A stretch of 60,044 bases of DNA from DATAVK01 sp036267755. Lineage in GTDB: Bacteria > Actinomycetota > Actinomycetes > JAFAQI01. Shown here one piece after another: positions 33,917 through 42,830 of the stretch; the stretch's first letter is position 1; each line of letters opens with the position of its first letter. The DNA lies in contig DATAVK010000058.1 of NCBI GenBank assembly GCA_036267755.1, forward strand, positions 1-60,044. Reading direction: 5' to 3'. The position numbers and the translations under genes were made by a program. The notes under the pieces are model-generated. The model did no database searches and was not told the origin of the DNA. It worked only from the letters and a program-made list of their open reading frames with translations.

Positions 33917-34807
33917 ATGCGCAGTATCTGGAAGGGTGCGATCTCCTTCGGCCTGGTGAGCATTCCGGTGAAGCTCTTCAGCGCCACGGAGGAGCGCAGC
34001 GTGTCGTTCCACCAGGTACATCGGGAGGACGGCGGCCGGATCAAGTACAAGCGGGTCTGCTCGATCGACGGCGAAGAGGTCCCGTACTCCGACATCGCGA
34101 AGGGCTACGAGCTCCCCAGCGGAGAGGTCGTCGTGCTCACCGACGAGGACTTCGACGAGCTGCCGCTCTCCACATCGCGCAGCATCGACGTGCTGCAGTT
34201 CGTGCCGCTCGAGCAGGTCGACCCGATCTACTTCGCCAAGACCTACTACCTCGAGCCCGACGGTGCCGGCGCCAAGCCATACGTGCTGCTGCGTCAGGCG
34301 CTCGAGGACTCCGGTCGGGTGGCTCTGGTCAAGCTCGCGCTCCGGCAGCGTGAGTCGCTGGCCGCGTTGCGGGTCCGGGACGGCGTCTTCGTGCTCGAGA
34401 TGATGCTGTGGCCGGATGAGATCCGTCCCGCCGACTTCGGCTTCCTCAGCGAAGACGTCGACGTCCGCTCGCAGGAGCTGGCGATGGCGCAGTCGCTCAT
34501 CGAGACGCTGTCCGGTGACTTCGACCCGACCCAGTACGCCGATGACTACCGGGAAGCCCTCGAGAAGCTGATCGAGGCGAAGGTCGAGGGCCGCGAGGTG
34601 GTCCAACCGACCCCGGCGGCGGGAGAGGACGCACCGGTCGTCGACCTCATGGCAGCGCTGCGGGCGAGCGTTGCGGCGGCCAAGGAGAGCCGCGGTGAGA
34701 CAACCGCCTCCGACACCGCGAAAAAGGCCGGTTCGGCCGGACGCAGCAGTAATGGAAGGGCCAAAAAGACCACCGCTAAACGCACACGGAGCAAAAAGTC
34801 TGCTTGA
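33917..34807 (+). CDS. ku: DNA end-binding protein Ku
   Basis: Homodimeric ring that binds double-strand ends and recruits LigD. The 296-residue protein has the bacterial Ku core (MRSIWKGAISFGLVSIPVKL, HREDGGRIKYKRVC, DVLQFVPLEQVDPIYFAKTYYL) and a lysine/arginine-rich tail (about 250-296, KKAGSAGRSSNGRAKKTT, KRTRSKKSA). Such basic tails increase DNA affinity and threading. ATG at 33917, with AGGAG only two bases upstream, so initiation is probably partly leaderless. It is divergent from the ligD operon across an 82-base gap that must contain both promoters. Confidence 0.94.
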   Translation: MRSIWKGAISFGLVSIPVKLFSATEERSVSFHQVHREDGGRIKYKRVCSIDGEEVPYSDIAKGYELPSGEVVVLTDEDFDELPLSTSRSIDVLQFVPLEQVDPIYFAKTYYLEPDGAGAKPYVLLRQALEDSGRVALVKLALRQRESLAALRVRDGVFVLEMMLWPDEIRPADFGFLSEDVDVRSQELAMAQSLIETLSGDFDPTQYADDYREALEKLIEAKVEGREVVQPTPAAGEDAPVVDLMAALRASVAAAKESRGETTASDTAKKAGSAGRSSNGRAKKTTAKRTRSKKSA

Positions 34808-34923
34808 GCCACCAGAATGCTTCGAACCTGGCATCGTGGCGCTCAAGCATCGTTGGCCGAGCACCGAATCTTTGTGTAAGAAATCCGGCCCGTCGCGGCC
34901 CACAAGGACAATGGGAGATTCTG

Positions 34924-35565
34924 GTGATCGGTACCGACTACGCGGAGATCGTTGCCGCGCTTCGGGCCGTCCCCGGAGTCGCTGAGGCAGACGTCGAACC
35001 CGATGAGCACGGCGGTGGTCTCGGCCTGCTTCGGCTGGGTCTGTCTCCCGGTGTCGACGAGGTGCAGGTTGCGTCCAAGGTCGGCCGGCTGTTGCGCGAG
35101 CGTTTCGGGCTCGGCGTCGACGCCGACCAGGTTCAGCTGATCGAGGACGCTGAGAACCTCGAAGTCCCGTCGCAGCCCGGCCACCGTCCGGTCATCTCGA
35201 GGATGCAGCTCGTCTCCTCGGGACTGGATGTGTCCGCGAGCGTCTCCCTGATGTTCCAGGGCCGGGTCGTCCGCGGCGAGGCCACCGGAACCGCAACCCA
35301 GACCGGCGTCCAGCGGGCGGTGGCGTCCGCGTCGCTGCACGCCGTCGAGCAGCTCATCGACAGCCTGGCTCGGTTCGAGCTCGAGCACGTTGAGGTCACA
35401 CCGAGCGGCCGTGACCGCACCGCGCTGGTCACCGTCACGATGGTCAGCGGTTCCGGAACGGACCGGCTCACCGGATCCGCGATCGTGCGAGAGGACGCCC
35501 GGCAGGCCGTCATTCGCGCCGTTCTCGACGCGGTCAACCGCCGCCTCGAGCCACTGCTCGTCTGA
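34924..35565 (+). CDS. Unrecognised protein downstream of ku
   Basis: A 213-residue protein I cannot name. Residues 1-75 form an alpha/beta region (VIGTDYAEIVAALRAVPGVAE, GLLRLGLSPGVDEVQVASKV, GRLLRERFGLGVD) that resembles an ACT- or HMA-like fold in pattern. Residues about 90-213 have two similar strand-helix units, the second ending in GSAIVREDARQAVIRAVLDA followed by VNRRLEPLLV. No cysteines, membrane segment or signal peptide. GTG at 34924 is preferred to a longer frame because GGGAG lies six bases upstream. Codon use matches the neighbours. It follows ku by 116 bases on the same strand. Confidence 0.7.
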   Translation: MIGTDYAEIVAALRAVPGVAEADVEPDEHGGGLGLLRLGLSPGVDEVQVASKVGRLLRERFGLGVDADQVQLIEDAENLEVPSQPGHRPVISRMQLVSSGLDVSASVSLMFQGRVVRGEATGTATQTGVQRAVASASLHAVEQLIDSLARFELEHVEVTPSGRDRTALVTVTMVSGSGTDRLTGSAIVREDARQAVIRAVLDAVNRRLEPLLV

Positions 35566-35695
35566 GCCGCATCGCACGTCTTCGCTTCCTCGGCGAGGCC
35601 GGCGGATCTCGATTTCGTCACGGCTCTTGCCACTACGGGTGATACTGCCTGTGGGGGCCGCGCCTAACTGTGCGTGATCGAGCGAGGAGTTCACG

Positions 35696-36742
35696 GTGAC
35701 GAACGACCCAGGGTCAGGCACTCCGATGTCCGAACGGATGCAGTCCTTGTTGTCTCGCGCCGTCGAGGACCAGCTCAGCGAGCAGCGCTCGCTGGCTGGT
35801 GCGCTTGCCGACGTACGAGCCCAGATCGCGACGTTGTCGCAGAGCCTGGCGAACAATCAACAGGGCTCGTCGACGTCAAGCGATCCGGCGGTTGTGGGCG
35901 CGCTGACCACCGAGCTGCGTGAGGCGATGCGGCGGACCGGCGAGCGGCTCGACACCCTCGCACGGATGGTCGCTCAGCGGGGTGAGGACATCGTCGGACT
36001 GCAGGCGTCGTTGGCCGGCCTCAGCGAAGCGCTGCAGGCACAAGGTGAGGGCATCGGAGGTGTGTCGAGCTCGCTGTCGAGCGTGGCGCAGCGGGTGGAC
36101 GGGATCGCGACGTACCTCGGCGATCGCTCCGCTGGTGACAACTCACGGATCGCGGCGATCGAGCAACGGCTGGTCACGCTGCAGACCGACATGACGGCCC
36201 TGGGGTCCTACGTCGCTGCGTTGTCCGAGTCGGCCGGCGCACGCCCCGACGGCGAGGACCTCGATTCCCGGATCCGCGCGATCGTCGCCGGTGCGCTCGT
36301 CGGCACCGAGCGCAGGCTCGCCGCCCACGTGGACGAGACGGTTCTCACTCTGGCGGAGGCGTTGCTCCGCCCCCGGGCTGTCGTCTCGGCGACCGAGGAC
36401 GCGCCGGAGCCGGCAGCCGATGGCGACCAGCTCTCCGATCTCACGGCTCGGGCCGAGGCGGCCGCTGCCAGCGCGCTCGCACCCGAGGGTCCGGGGCCGG
36501 TGCCGGTGACGGCGTTGCACACCGCCAGCCACCAGGAATCCGCACCGCCGCCGGCCGCTGCCCCGCCGGCCGAAGCGTCGACCAGTCCGGGCCCGTCCGC
36601 CCACACCCCGGCGGTCGCGGCGGCGGAGTCGGCTCAGTCTGGGCAGCACAACGGCGGGGGCCCGCGTGTGCCCCCGCCGTGGAACACCATGGAGGCCGAG
36701 GACGCCGATCGGCGCCGCGGCTGGTTCCGGTCGCGCGACTAG
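35696..36742 (+). CDS. Unrecognised coiled-coil protein
   Basis: A 348-residue protein of unknown function. Residues about 15-215 are predicted coiled coil with heptad-like leucine/valine spacing (AVEDQLSEQRSLAGALADV, RTGERLDTLARMVAQRGEDI, SLAGLSEALQAQGEGI, QRLVTLQTDMTALGSYV). Residues about 225-330 are a disordered alanine/proline-rich linker. The C-terminus ends basic (RRRGWFRSRD). GAGGAG lies at 35684-35689, six bases before the GTG. No transmembrane helix or signal peptide. The layout resembles cytoskeletal or chromosome-organising scaffolds but no homology supports that. Confidence 0.72.
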   Translation: MTNDPGSGTPMSERMQSLLSRAVEDQLSEQRSLAGALADVRAQIATLSQSLANNQQGSSTSSDPAVVGALTTELREAMRRTGERLDTLARMVAQRGEDIVGLQASLAGLSEALQAQGEGIGGVSSSLSSVAQRVDGIATYLGDRSAGDNSRIAAIEQRLVTLQTDMTALGSYVAALSESAGARPDGEDLDSRIRAIVAGALVGTERRLAAHVDETVLTLAEALLRPRAVVSATEDAPEPAADGDQLSDLTARAEAAAASALAPEGPGPVPVTALHTASHQESAPPPAAAPPAEASTSPGPSAHTPAVAAAESAQSGQHNGGGPRVPPPWNTMEAEDADRRRGWFRSRD

Positions 36743-36779
36743 AGCCGCGCTGGCTCCGTTGCTACCGCTGTGTCCGGTG

Positions 36780-36947
36780 CTAGAGAGCGTCCTTGACGTT
36801 CTCTCCGGCCTGCTTGAGGTTGCCCTTCGCTGAGTCGACCTTGCCCTCGGCCTGCCACTGCTGGTTATCCGTCGCCTGGCCGACCTTCTGCTTGGCGTCG
36901 CCCTTGCTGGCCTGACCCTTGTTCTTGAGCTTGTCGAAAAATCCCAT
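36780..36947 (-). CDS. CsbD family stress protein
   Basis: A 55-residue hydrophilic, mostly helical protein (MGFFDKLKNKGQASKGDAKQ at the start) with the CsbD pattern VGQATDNQQWQAEGKVDSAK followed by GNLKQAGENVKDAL. CsbD proteins accumulate in general stress under SigB control in Bacillus and Streptomyces relatives; their molecular role is unknown. AGAGGAG (complement of 36953-36959) lies five bases before the ATG. A SigB-type promoter lies upstream at 37003-37026, and the leader holds a short hairpin (36971-36986). Confidence 0.88.
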   Translation of the reverse strand: MGFFDKLKNKGQASKGDAKQKVGQATDNQQWQAEGKVDSAKGNLKQAGENVKDAL

Positions 36948-36970
36948 GTCGACTCCTCTATCAGTGGGCT

Positions 36971-36986
36971 CACGCCGTTCGGCGTG
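36971..36986 (-). other. Hairpin in the csbD 5' leader
   Basis: CACGCCG and CGGCGTG form a 7-base-pair stem with a two-base tip (six pairs with a four-base loop in practice) between the putative SigB-type promoter and the csbD ribosome site. Could stabilise or regulate the transcript. Confidence 0.4.
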
Positions 36987-37002
36987 GGTCGCGGTAGTTG
37001 AT

Positions 37003-37026
37003 CTACCCGAGGGACGACGGAACAAC
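37003..37026 (-). promoter_or_regulatory. SigB/SigF-type stress promoter for csbD
   Basis: On the minus strand GTTG (37023-37026), 14 bases, then GGGTAG (37003-37008) matches the general stress sigma consensus GTTT-N14-16-GGGTA(T). It would place the transcript start about 50 bases before csbD, a gene commonly in such regulons. Confidence 0.5.
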
Positions 37027-37109
37027 CGCCCGCTGCCCTCCGTTCTTATCCGTGCGAGGCTGATGCAGAGCGTCAGTGGCGCTGTCCGAGTCGACCGATA
37101 ACCACCGAG

Positions 37110-38291
37110 GTGAACACCGTGCCGTTGCCCGCAGTCGTGGAGCCCGCGGAGGAACTGACCCCGCAGGAGATACGCCGATACTCGCGGCATCTGATCATCC
37201 CTGACGTCGCGATGACGGGACAGAAGCGGCTGAAGAACGCCAAGGTGCTGTGTGTGGGCGCGGGCGGTCTGGGCTCACCGGCGCTGATGTACCTCGCCGC
37301 CGCCGGTGTCGGGACCCTCGGCATCCTCGACTTCGACGTCGTCGACGAGTCCAACCTGCAGCGTCAGGTCATTCACGGTCAGTCGGACATCGGTCGCCTC
37401 AAGGCGGAGAGCGCTCGCGACTCGGTTCTCGAGATCAACCCGCTGGTCACGGTGAACCTCCACACCGACCGGCTCGACTCCTCCAACGCGATGGAGATCT
37501 TCGCCGACTACGACCTGATCGTCGACGGAACCGACAACTTCGCGACCCGCTACCTCGTCAACGACGCGTGCGTGCTGCTCGGCAAGCCCTACGTGTGGGG
37601 ATCGATCTACCGCTTCGATGGCCAGGCGTCGGTGTTCTGGGCCGAGTACGGCCCCTGCTATCGCTGCCTCTACCCGGAGCCCCCGCCGCCCGGAATGGTG
37701 CCGTCCTGCGCCGAAGGCGGCGTGCTCGGGGTGCTGTGCGCGTCGATCGGATCGATCCAGGTCAACGAGGCGATCAAGCTCATCACCGGTATCGGGGAGC
37801 CGATCGTCGGCCGGCTGATGATCTACGACGCGCTGGAGATGACGTACCGCTCGGTGAAGGTCCGAAAGGACCCCGAGTGCCCACTGTGCGGGAAGAACCC
37901 GACGATCACCGAGCTCATCGACTACGAGGCGTTCTGCGGGACGGTCTCGGAGGCAGCCGCGGAGGCGGCCGCGGGTTCGACGATCACCGCATCGGAGTTG
38001 GCCGAGATGCAGCGGCGCGGTGACGACTTCCTGCTGATCGACGTACGAGAGCCGGCTGAGTGGGAGATCGTGCGCATCCCCGGTGCGACGCTGATTCCCA
38101 AGGGCGACCTGCCGTCAAGGCTGGCCGAGCTGCCGCAGGACAAGCCGATCGTCGCCTACTGCAAGTCCGGGGTGCGGTCAGCGGAAGCGTTGGCATTGCT
38201 CAAGGACGCCGGGTTCTCAGACGCCAAACACGTCCAGGGTGGGGTCACCGCCTGGACGACGCAGGTCGAGAAGGAACAGCCGCTCTACTGA
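37110..38291 (+). CDS. moeZ: MoeZ: sulfur-carrier adenylyltransferase/sulfurtransferase
   Basis: Activates small ubiquitin-like sulfur carriers (MoaD/ThiS/CysO type) by C-terminal adenylation and then loads sulfur. The 393-residue protein has an N-terminal MoeB/ThiF domain (nucleotide motif CVGAGGLGSPALMYL, zinc pairs CYRC and CPLC, catalytic cysteine in PSCAEGG) and a C-terminal rhodanese domain with active cysteine in VAYCKSGVRS. GTG at 37110 is assumed; a second GTG at 37119 is possible. It is the counterpart of Rv3206c. The stop overlaps the convergent epimerase stop by seven bases. Confidence 0.92.
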   Translation: MNTVPLPAVVEPAEELTPQEIRRYSRHLIIPDVAMTGQKRLKNAKVLCVGAGGLGSPALMYLAAAGVGTLGILDFDVVDESNLQRQVIHGQSDIGRLKAESARDSVLEINPLVTVNLHTDRLDSSNAMEIFADYDLIVDGTDNFATRYLVNDACVLLGKPYVWGSIYRFDGQASVFWAEYGPCYRCLYPEPPPPGMVPSCAEGGVLGVLCASIGSIQVNEAIKLITGIGEPIVGRLMIYDALEMTYRSVKVRKDPECPLCGKNPTITELIDYEAFCGTVSEAAAEAAAGSTITASELAEMQRRGDDFLLIDVREPAEWEIVRIPGATLIPKGDLPSRLAELPQDKPIVAYCKSGVRSAEALALLKDAGFSDAKHVQGGVTAWTTQVEKEQPLY

Positions 38292-39247
38292 CCGCCGGAA
38301 GCGATCAGCGACCGTTCCTTCTCACTGGAGAAGCCGTACTCCTGGCGCGGGGTGTATCGACCGGCGTGACGGGCCTCGCTGACCCACGCGAGGGTGTCTC
38401 GCGCGCTCTCGTCCAACGGGCGGTACCACAGGCCATGACCGTGCGCCCGGCTCAGATCGGCCCGCATCGCCGGCCACCAGTCGGCCGGCTCAGAGAGCGG
38501 CAGCTCGTCCCTGGGCCCGATCCACGCCACGTCGGGTGACTCTTTGCCGACACCCCAGGCGATCTGGTCGAGCACCTTGCGGAAGGTCGGGGCCTCATCC
38601 GGTGCGGTGGCGTGGAACGTGTCGACGACGGTGCGCTCCACGCCTCCCACCGTCACCGCAGCCAGGTCGCGTCCGTCGATGCACTGCAACGGCTGGTCCT
38701 CGTCCGGTCCGACCATCGGGCCACCTGCCGCCACTCGCTCCACCCAGTAGGTGAACCGGTGCGTTGGGTCGTACGGCCCGATCACGTAGCCCGGTCGGAC
38801 GATGAGCAGCCGGTCGCCGACGTACTCCCGCGCCACCTGCTCGCAGGCCACTTTCAGCTCGCCGTACTTCTCCATCGTGAGTGTGTCGTCCCATGCCGGC
38901 TCGAGCAGCGGTGCGTCCTCCGTGAACCCGCTCTCCGGAAGGTCCTCGCCGTACACGCTGATCGTGGAGATGAACGTGTAGTGACCGGCCCGCTCGCCGA
39001 GCTTCTCGAGCAGCGTCCGGACCTGTCGGTGCACGTAGGCGTTGACGTCAACAGTCGCGTCCCACTCGCCCTCGTCGAGCTCGGACAGGTCGCCGTTGCG
39101 GTCGCCCTTGATGACTTTCGCGTCGGGAAAGGCGTCAGGGGCGGTCTGACCGCGGTTGAACAGCGTCACTTCGTGTTCGCGCTCCAGCATCCGCGCCACG
39201 ATGTGCCGACCGACGAAGGACGTCCCACCGATCACCAGAATCTTCAC
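38285..39247 (-). CDS. NAD-dependent epimerase/dehydratase family protein
   Basis: A 320-residue extended SDR. The cofactor motif ILVIGGTSFVGRHIV (GGTxxxG) begins at residue 3, D follows in NRG-containing VTLFNRGQT, the catalytic region is FISTISVYGED with a downstream YGELK, giving the YxxxK motif, and RPGYVIGPYDPTHRF is the substrate region. Such proteins often reduce or epimerise nucleotide sugars, but the N-terminus also resembles isoflavone-reductase-like enzymes; the substrate is unknown. GTG at 39247. It is divergent from the ATL gene and overlaps moeZ at the 3' end. Confidence 0.82.
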   Translation of the reverse strand: MKILVIGGTSFVGRHIVARMLEREHEVTLFNRGQTAPDAFPDAKVIKGDRNGDLSELDEGEWDATVDVNAYVHRQVRTLLEKLGERAGHYTFISTISVYGEDLPESGFTEDAPLLEPAWDDTLTMEKYGELKVACEQVAREYVGDRLLIVRPGYVIGPYDPTHRFTYWVERVAAGGPMVGPDEDQPLQCIDGRDLAAVTVGGVERTVVDTFHATAPDEAPTFRKVLDQIAWGVGKESPDVAWIGPRDELPLSEPADWWPAMRADLSRAHGHGLWYRPLDESARDTLAWVSEARHAGRYTPRQEYGFSSEKERSLIASGGQ

Positions 39248-39289
39248 GACTGGACCGTAGCGCCGTACCGTGCCGTGGTGCCCAGCGAG

Positions 39290-39580
39290 ATGACGATGTT
39301 CGCTCGAAGCGTGCTCGATGTCGTGGACCGGATCCCCGCCGGGCGGGTGCTCGCCTACGGCGACGTGGCCGAGCTGGCCGACCGACCCGGCGCCTCCCGT
39401 GCGGTCGGTGCGGTCATGGCGAGGTACGGCGCCGAGGTGCCGTGGCACCGCGTGCTGCATGCGGACGGCAGCTGCGCCACCCACCAGGCCGACCGTCAGC
39501 TCGCCTTGCTGCGCGAGGAGGACGTGCCGATCCGCAACGGCCGCGTCACCATGCGGGTCGCTCGCTGGGACGGCCGGTGA
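39290..39580 (+). CDS. Alkyltransferase-like (ATL) protein
   Basis: A 96-residue DNA-binding protein related to the C-terminal half of O6-alkylguanine-DNA alkyltransferase. The helix-turn-helix (RIPAGRVLAYGDVAELAD) and arginine finger segment (GASRAVGAVMARYG) are kept, but the active-site PCHR is PWHRV, with tryptophan instead of the acceptor cysteine. ATL proteins flip and flag alkylated guanine for nucleotide excision repair. ATG at 39290 is chosen; GTG at 39278 would add four residues. It corresponds to Rv3204 and lies 52 bases before adnA. Confidence 0.85.
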   Translation: MTMFARSVLDVVDRIPAGRVLAYGDVAELADRPGASRAVGAVMARYGAEVPWHRVLHADGSCATHQADRQLALLREEDVPIRNGRVTMRVARWDGR

Positions 39581-39632
39581 CAGCGTTCGCGCTCGCTGGG
39601 GGCCGCGAACCGTCAGAGGTGGCGGGTTGAAT

Positions 39633-42600
39633 GTGCGGGTGAGTGACACCGCGCCGGCGTATCGGCTGGTCCGGCCGCCCGTCGCGGTCGCCCCCGTGCC
39701 TGTGCTCGACCCGCAGCAGGCGGCGGTCGTCGCACACGCGGCCGGTCCGCTGCTCGTGCTGGCAGGCCCGGGCACCGGCAAGACGACGACGATGGTCGAG
39801 GCTGTGGTCCGCCGGGTCGAGCAGGGGATGGCACCCGAGGACGTGCTCGTGCTCACCTTCAGCCGCAAGGCCGCCGACGAGCTCCGGGGTCGGATCGCGT
39901 CGCGGCTGGGGCGCACCGTCACCGAGCCGGCGGCCCACACCTTCCACGGGTTCTGTTACGGCGTACTCCGTCGCTATGCGACCGGTCCCGACCAGCGACC
40001 ACCACGGCTGTTGTCGGGCGCCGAGCGCGAGCTGCGGGTGCGTGAGCTGCTCGACGGGAACTCCCGCCGTGAGGGCCGTACCCGCTGGCCGACCGAGCTG
40101 GCGCCGGCGCTGCGACTGCGGGGTTTCGCCCGCGAGGTCGCCGACCTGCTCGACCGGTCCAGGGAACGCGGGATCGACGGCCCCACTCTGGCCCGGCTCG
40201 GTGCCGAGCACGGTCGGCCGGCCTGGGAGGCCGCGGGCGTCTTCCTCGACGAGTACCTCGACGTGCTCGCGATCCGGGAAGAGGTCGACTACGCCGGGCT
40301 GATCGGCGCGGCGATCGGCGCCCTCGACGGGCCGGCTCGCGAGCTGTCACACCGGTTTCCAGCGGTGTACGTCGATGAGTACCAGGACACGGATCCGTCG
40401 CAGGAGCAGCTGCTCCACCGGCTCGCGGGTGGCGGCCGGTTGCTGGTCGCGGTCGGCGACCCCGACCAGTCGATCTACGGCTTCCGCGGCGCCGACGTCC
40501 ACGGCATCCTCGAGTTCCCGGACCGATTCCCGGCAGCCGACGGCACACCGGCCCCGGTGGTTGCGCTGCGTACCTGCCGCCGCAGCGGCGCCGAGCTGCT
40601 CGACGTGTCCCGCGCCGTGGCTGCCCGGATCCCGCTGGGCCCGCTCACCCGGCGCACCACCGACCATCGGGAGCTGATCCCGGCCGGCCGCCCCAGCGCG
40701 GCGCCGCCCGAGATCCGGCTCTACTCCACGGCGACCGCGCAGGTGTCCGCCATTGCGGACCTGCTGCGCCGGGCCCACCTCGAGGACGGTCTGCCCTGGT
40801 CGCAGATGGCGGTCCTGGTCCGGTCCGGCACCCGCAGCATCCCCGTCGTACGACGAGCCCTGGTCGCCGCCGGGGTCCCCGTGTCCGTCGCCGCCGACGA
40901 GATCCCGCTCTCCCGCGATCCGGCCGTGGCGCCGCTGCTCGCGGCGCTGAGCTACCTGGTCGACAAGGCGGCCAAGGGGGCACGCGGCGAGGCGGCCGAG
41001 CTACCGGTCGAAACCGCGCGGATGCTGCTGCTCTCGCCGCTCGGCGGGGCGTCGCCGGCCCAGCTCCGAGCCCTCGGCCGGCGGCTTCGGGCGCTGGCCC
41101 GGGCGGGGGGCGAGGCCCAGACGCCGCCGTCGTCGGTGCTGGTCCGCGACGCCGTGGTCAGTCCGGTGGACCTGACGACCGTCGAGGAGTGGGTGGCCGC
41201 TCCGGTGGCGCGGCTGGCGGCGTTGTTGGCAGCGGCCGAGTCGGTCGACACCCACGGCGGTGCCCCGGAAGAGGTGCTCTGGGCATTGTGGGACGGCTCC
41301 GGCTGGGCGCGGCGGCTCACCACCCGGGCCCGCGGAACCGGGACTGCGGCGCGCGCGGCCGATCGTGACCTCGACGCCGTGCTGGCGTTGTTCGAGGCGG
41401 CCAGCCGGCTCGAGGATCGGCAGCCGCGCGCCGGGATCGCGGGCCTGCTCGAAGAGCTGCGGGCGCAGGAGATTCCCGCCGCGCCCTTCGAGGAGCGCGG
41501 CGGAGCGGTCGACACCGTTCGACTGCTCACTGCACACCGGTCCAAGGGGCTCGAGTGGGACCTCGTCGTGGTCGCCGACGTCCAGGACGGCGTCTGGCCC
41601 GACCTCCGTCGCCGCGGATCCCTGCTGGAGGCCGACCGACTCGACATCGATGGACCCCGGCCGGTCCCGACGTCCGGGTCGCTGCTCACCGACGAGCGAC
41701 GGCTGTTCTACGTCGCGCTCACCCGGGCCAGGACCCGGCTGGTCGTGACCGCGGTGTCGGGTGTCGACGATCTGGCCGATCGGCCCTCGCGCTTCCTCGC
41801 CGAGACCGGGCTGGCGGTCCCGGAGCGGGCGCAGGGTCACACCGACGTCCTGTCTCCGGCGTCACTGGTCGCCCGGCTGCGGCGCACCGTGCAGGACCCG
41901 ACGGCGGCGGACCCGCTGCGTGCCGAGGCCGCCCGACGGCTGGCCGCCCTGGCCGACGCGACCGACGACCGTGGCGTGCCGCTGCTGCCGAGCGCGGATC
42001 CTCGGCACTGGTGGGGCACCGCCGCGGAGACGGTCGGCGCTCAGCCGGTGCGACCGACCGAGACCCCGGTCACGCTGTCGGGGTCCGCCGTCGCGTCGTT
42101 CACGACTTGTCCGCGGGCCTGGTTCCTCGACCGGGAAGCCAAGGCCCGGGAGACCACCACGTCGTCGCAGGGCTTCGGCTCGGTGGTTCACGCCCTCGCT
42201 GAGGCGGTCGCCGTGGGCACCCTGCCGGCTGAGCTCGACGCACTGGTCGAACGGTTGGACACGGTCTGGCCCGCCCTGCCCTTTGACGCGCCGTGGCAGC
42301 GGGTGAAGGAACGGCAGGCGGCGGTGGACGCGCTGCAGCGGTTCCTCACCTGGCAGGCCGGCAACCCGCGTGAGCTGGCCGGCGCGGAGCTGGCCTTCGA
42401 GGTGCCGCTCGGCGACGACATCGTGCTCCGTGGACGAGCCGACCGGCTCGAGCTCGACGACGCCGGCCGGGTCGTGATCGTGGACCTGAAGACCTCGAAG
42501 TACCCGCCAACGGGCGACGAGCTCGCCCAGGAGCCGCAGCTTGGCGTCTACCAGTTGGCTGTCCGCGAGGGAGGGTTCGCGGGCTCCGGCAGCGACCCCG

Positions 42601-42830
42601 GCGGTGCCGAGCTCCTGCAGCTGCGCAAGTCGGCGTACGGGAAGGCGAAGGTGCAGCCGCAGCCGGCGCTCGACCCCGACGATCCATGGGCCGACGACCT
42701 CGTTCATGGGGTCGCGGCGGCGATCCGGACCGAGGCGTTCCCGGCTCGACCGGAAGAGAACCGGTGCAAGAGGTGCCCGTTTCGGACATCCTGCCCCGCG
42801 CGCGACAGCGGTCGGCAGGTGGTGTCGTGA
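39633..42830 (+). CDS. adnA: AdnA: helicase-nuclease subunit of the AdnAB complex
   Basis: Subunit of the mycobacterial-type dimeric motor-nuclease that resects double-strand breaks, distinct from RecBCD and AddAB. The 1065-residue protein has a UvrD-like motor with Walker A AGPGTGKT (K50), motif II DEYQD, GDPDQSIYGFRGAD and LTRARTRL, and a C-terminal nuclease with D951 and K953 in VIVDLKTSK. C826 (TTCPRAWF) with C1045, C1048 and C1054 (CKRCPFRTSC) form the Fe-S staple. Start is uncertain: GTG at 39633 or 39639. Its stop overlaps the adnB start (GTGA). Confidence 0.93.
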   Translation: MRVSDTAPAYRLVRPPVAVAPVPVLDPQQAAVVAHAAGPLLVLAGPGTGKTTTMVEAVVRRVEQGMAPEDVLVLTFSRKAADELRGRIASRLGRTVTEPAAHTFHGFCYGVLRRYATGPDQRPPRLLSGAERELRVRELLDGNSRREGRTRWPTELAPALRLRGFAREVADLLDRSRERGIDGPTLARLGAEHGRPAWEAAGVFLDEYLDVLAIREEVDYAGLIGAAIGALDGPARELSHRFPAVYVDEYQDTDPSQEQLLHRLAGGGRLLVAVGDPDQSIYGFRGADVHGILEFPDRFPAADGTPAPVVALRTCRRSGAELLDVSRAVAARIPLGPLTRRTTDHRELIPAGRPSAAPPEIRLYSTATAQVSAIADLLRRAHLEDGLPWSQMAVLVRSGTRSIPVVRRALVAAGVPVSVAADEIPLSRDPAVAPLLAALSYLVDKAAKGARGEAAELPVETARMLLLSPLGGASPAQLRALGRRLRALARAGGEAQTPPSSVLVRDAVVSPVDLTTVEEWVAAPVARLAALLAAAESVDTHGGAPEEVLWALWDGSGWARRLTTRARGTGTAARAADRDLDAVLALFEAASRLEDRQPRAGIAGLLEELRAQEIPAAPFEERGGAVDTVRLLTAHRSKGLEWDLVVVADVQDGVWPDLRRRGSLLEADRLDIDGPRPVPTSGSLLTDERRLFYVALTRARTRLVVTAVSGVDDLADRPSRFLAETGLAVPERAQGHTDVLSPASLVARLRRTVQDPTAADPLRAEAARRLAALADATDDRGVPLLPSADPRHWWGTAAETVGAQPVRPTETPVTLSGSAVASFTTCPRAWFLDREAKARETTTSSQGFGSVVHALAEAVAVGTLPAELDALVERLDTVWPALPFDAPWQRVKERQAAVDALQRFLTWQAGNPRELAGAELAFEVPLGDDIVLRGRADRLELDDAGRVVIVDLKTSKYPPTGDELAQEPQLGVYQLAVREGGFAGSGSDPGGAELLQLRKSAYGKAKVQPQPALDPDDPWADDLVHGVAAAIRTEAFPARPEENRCKRCPFRTSCPARDSGRQVVS

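Noticed and set aside
35566..35695. GATACT at 35641 with TTGCCA at 35627 as a promoter for the coiled-coil gene
   Set aside because: The two hexamers are only eight bases apart.
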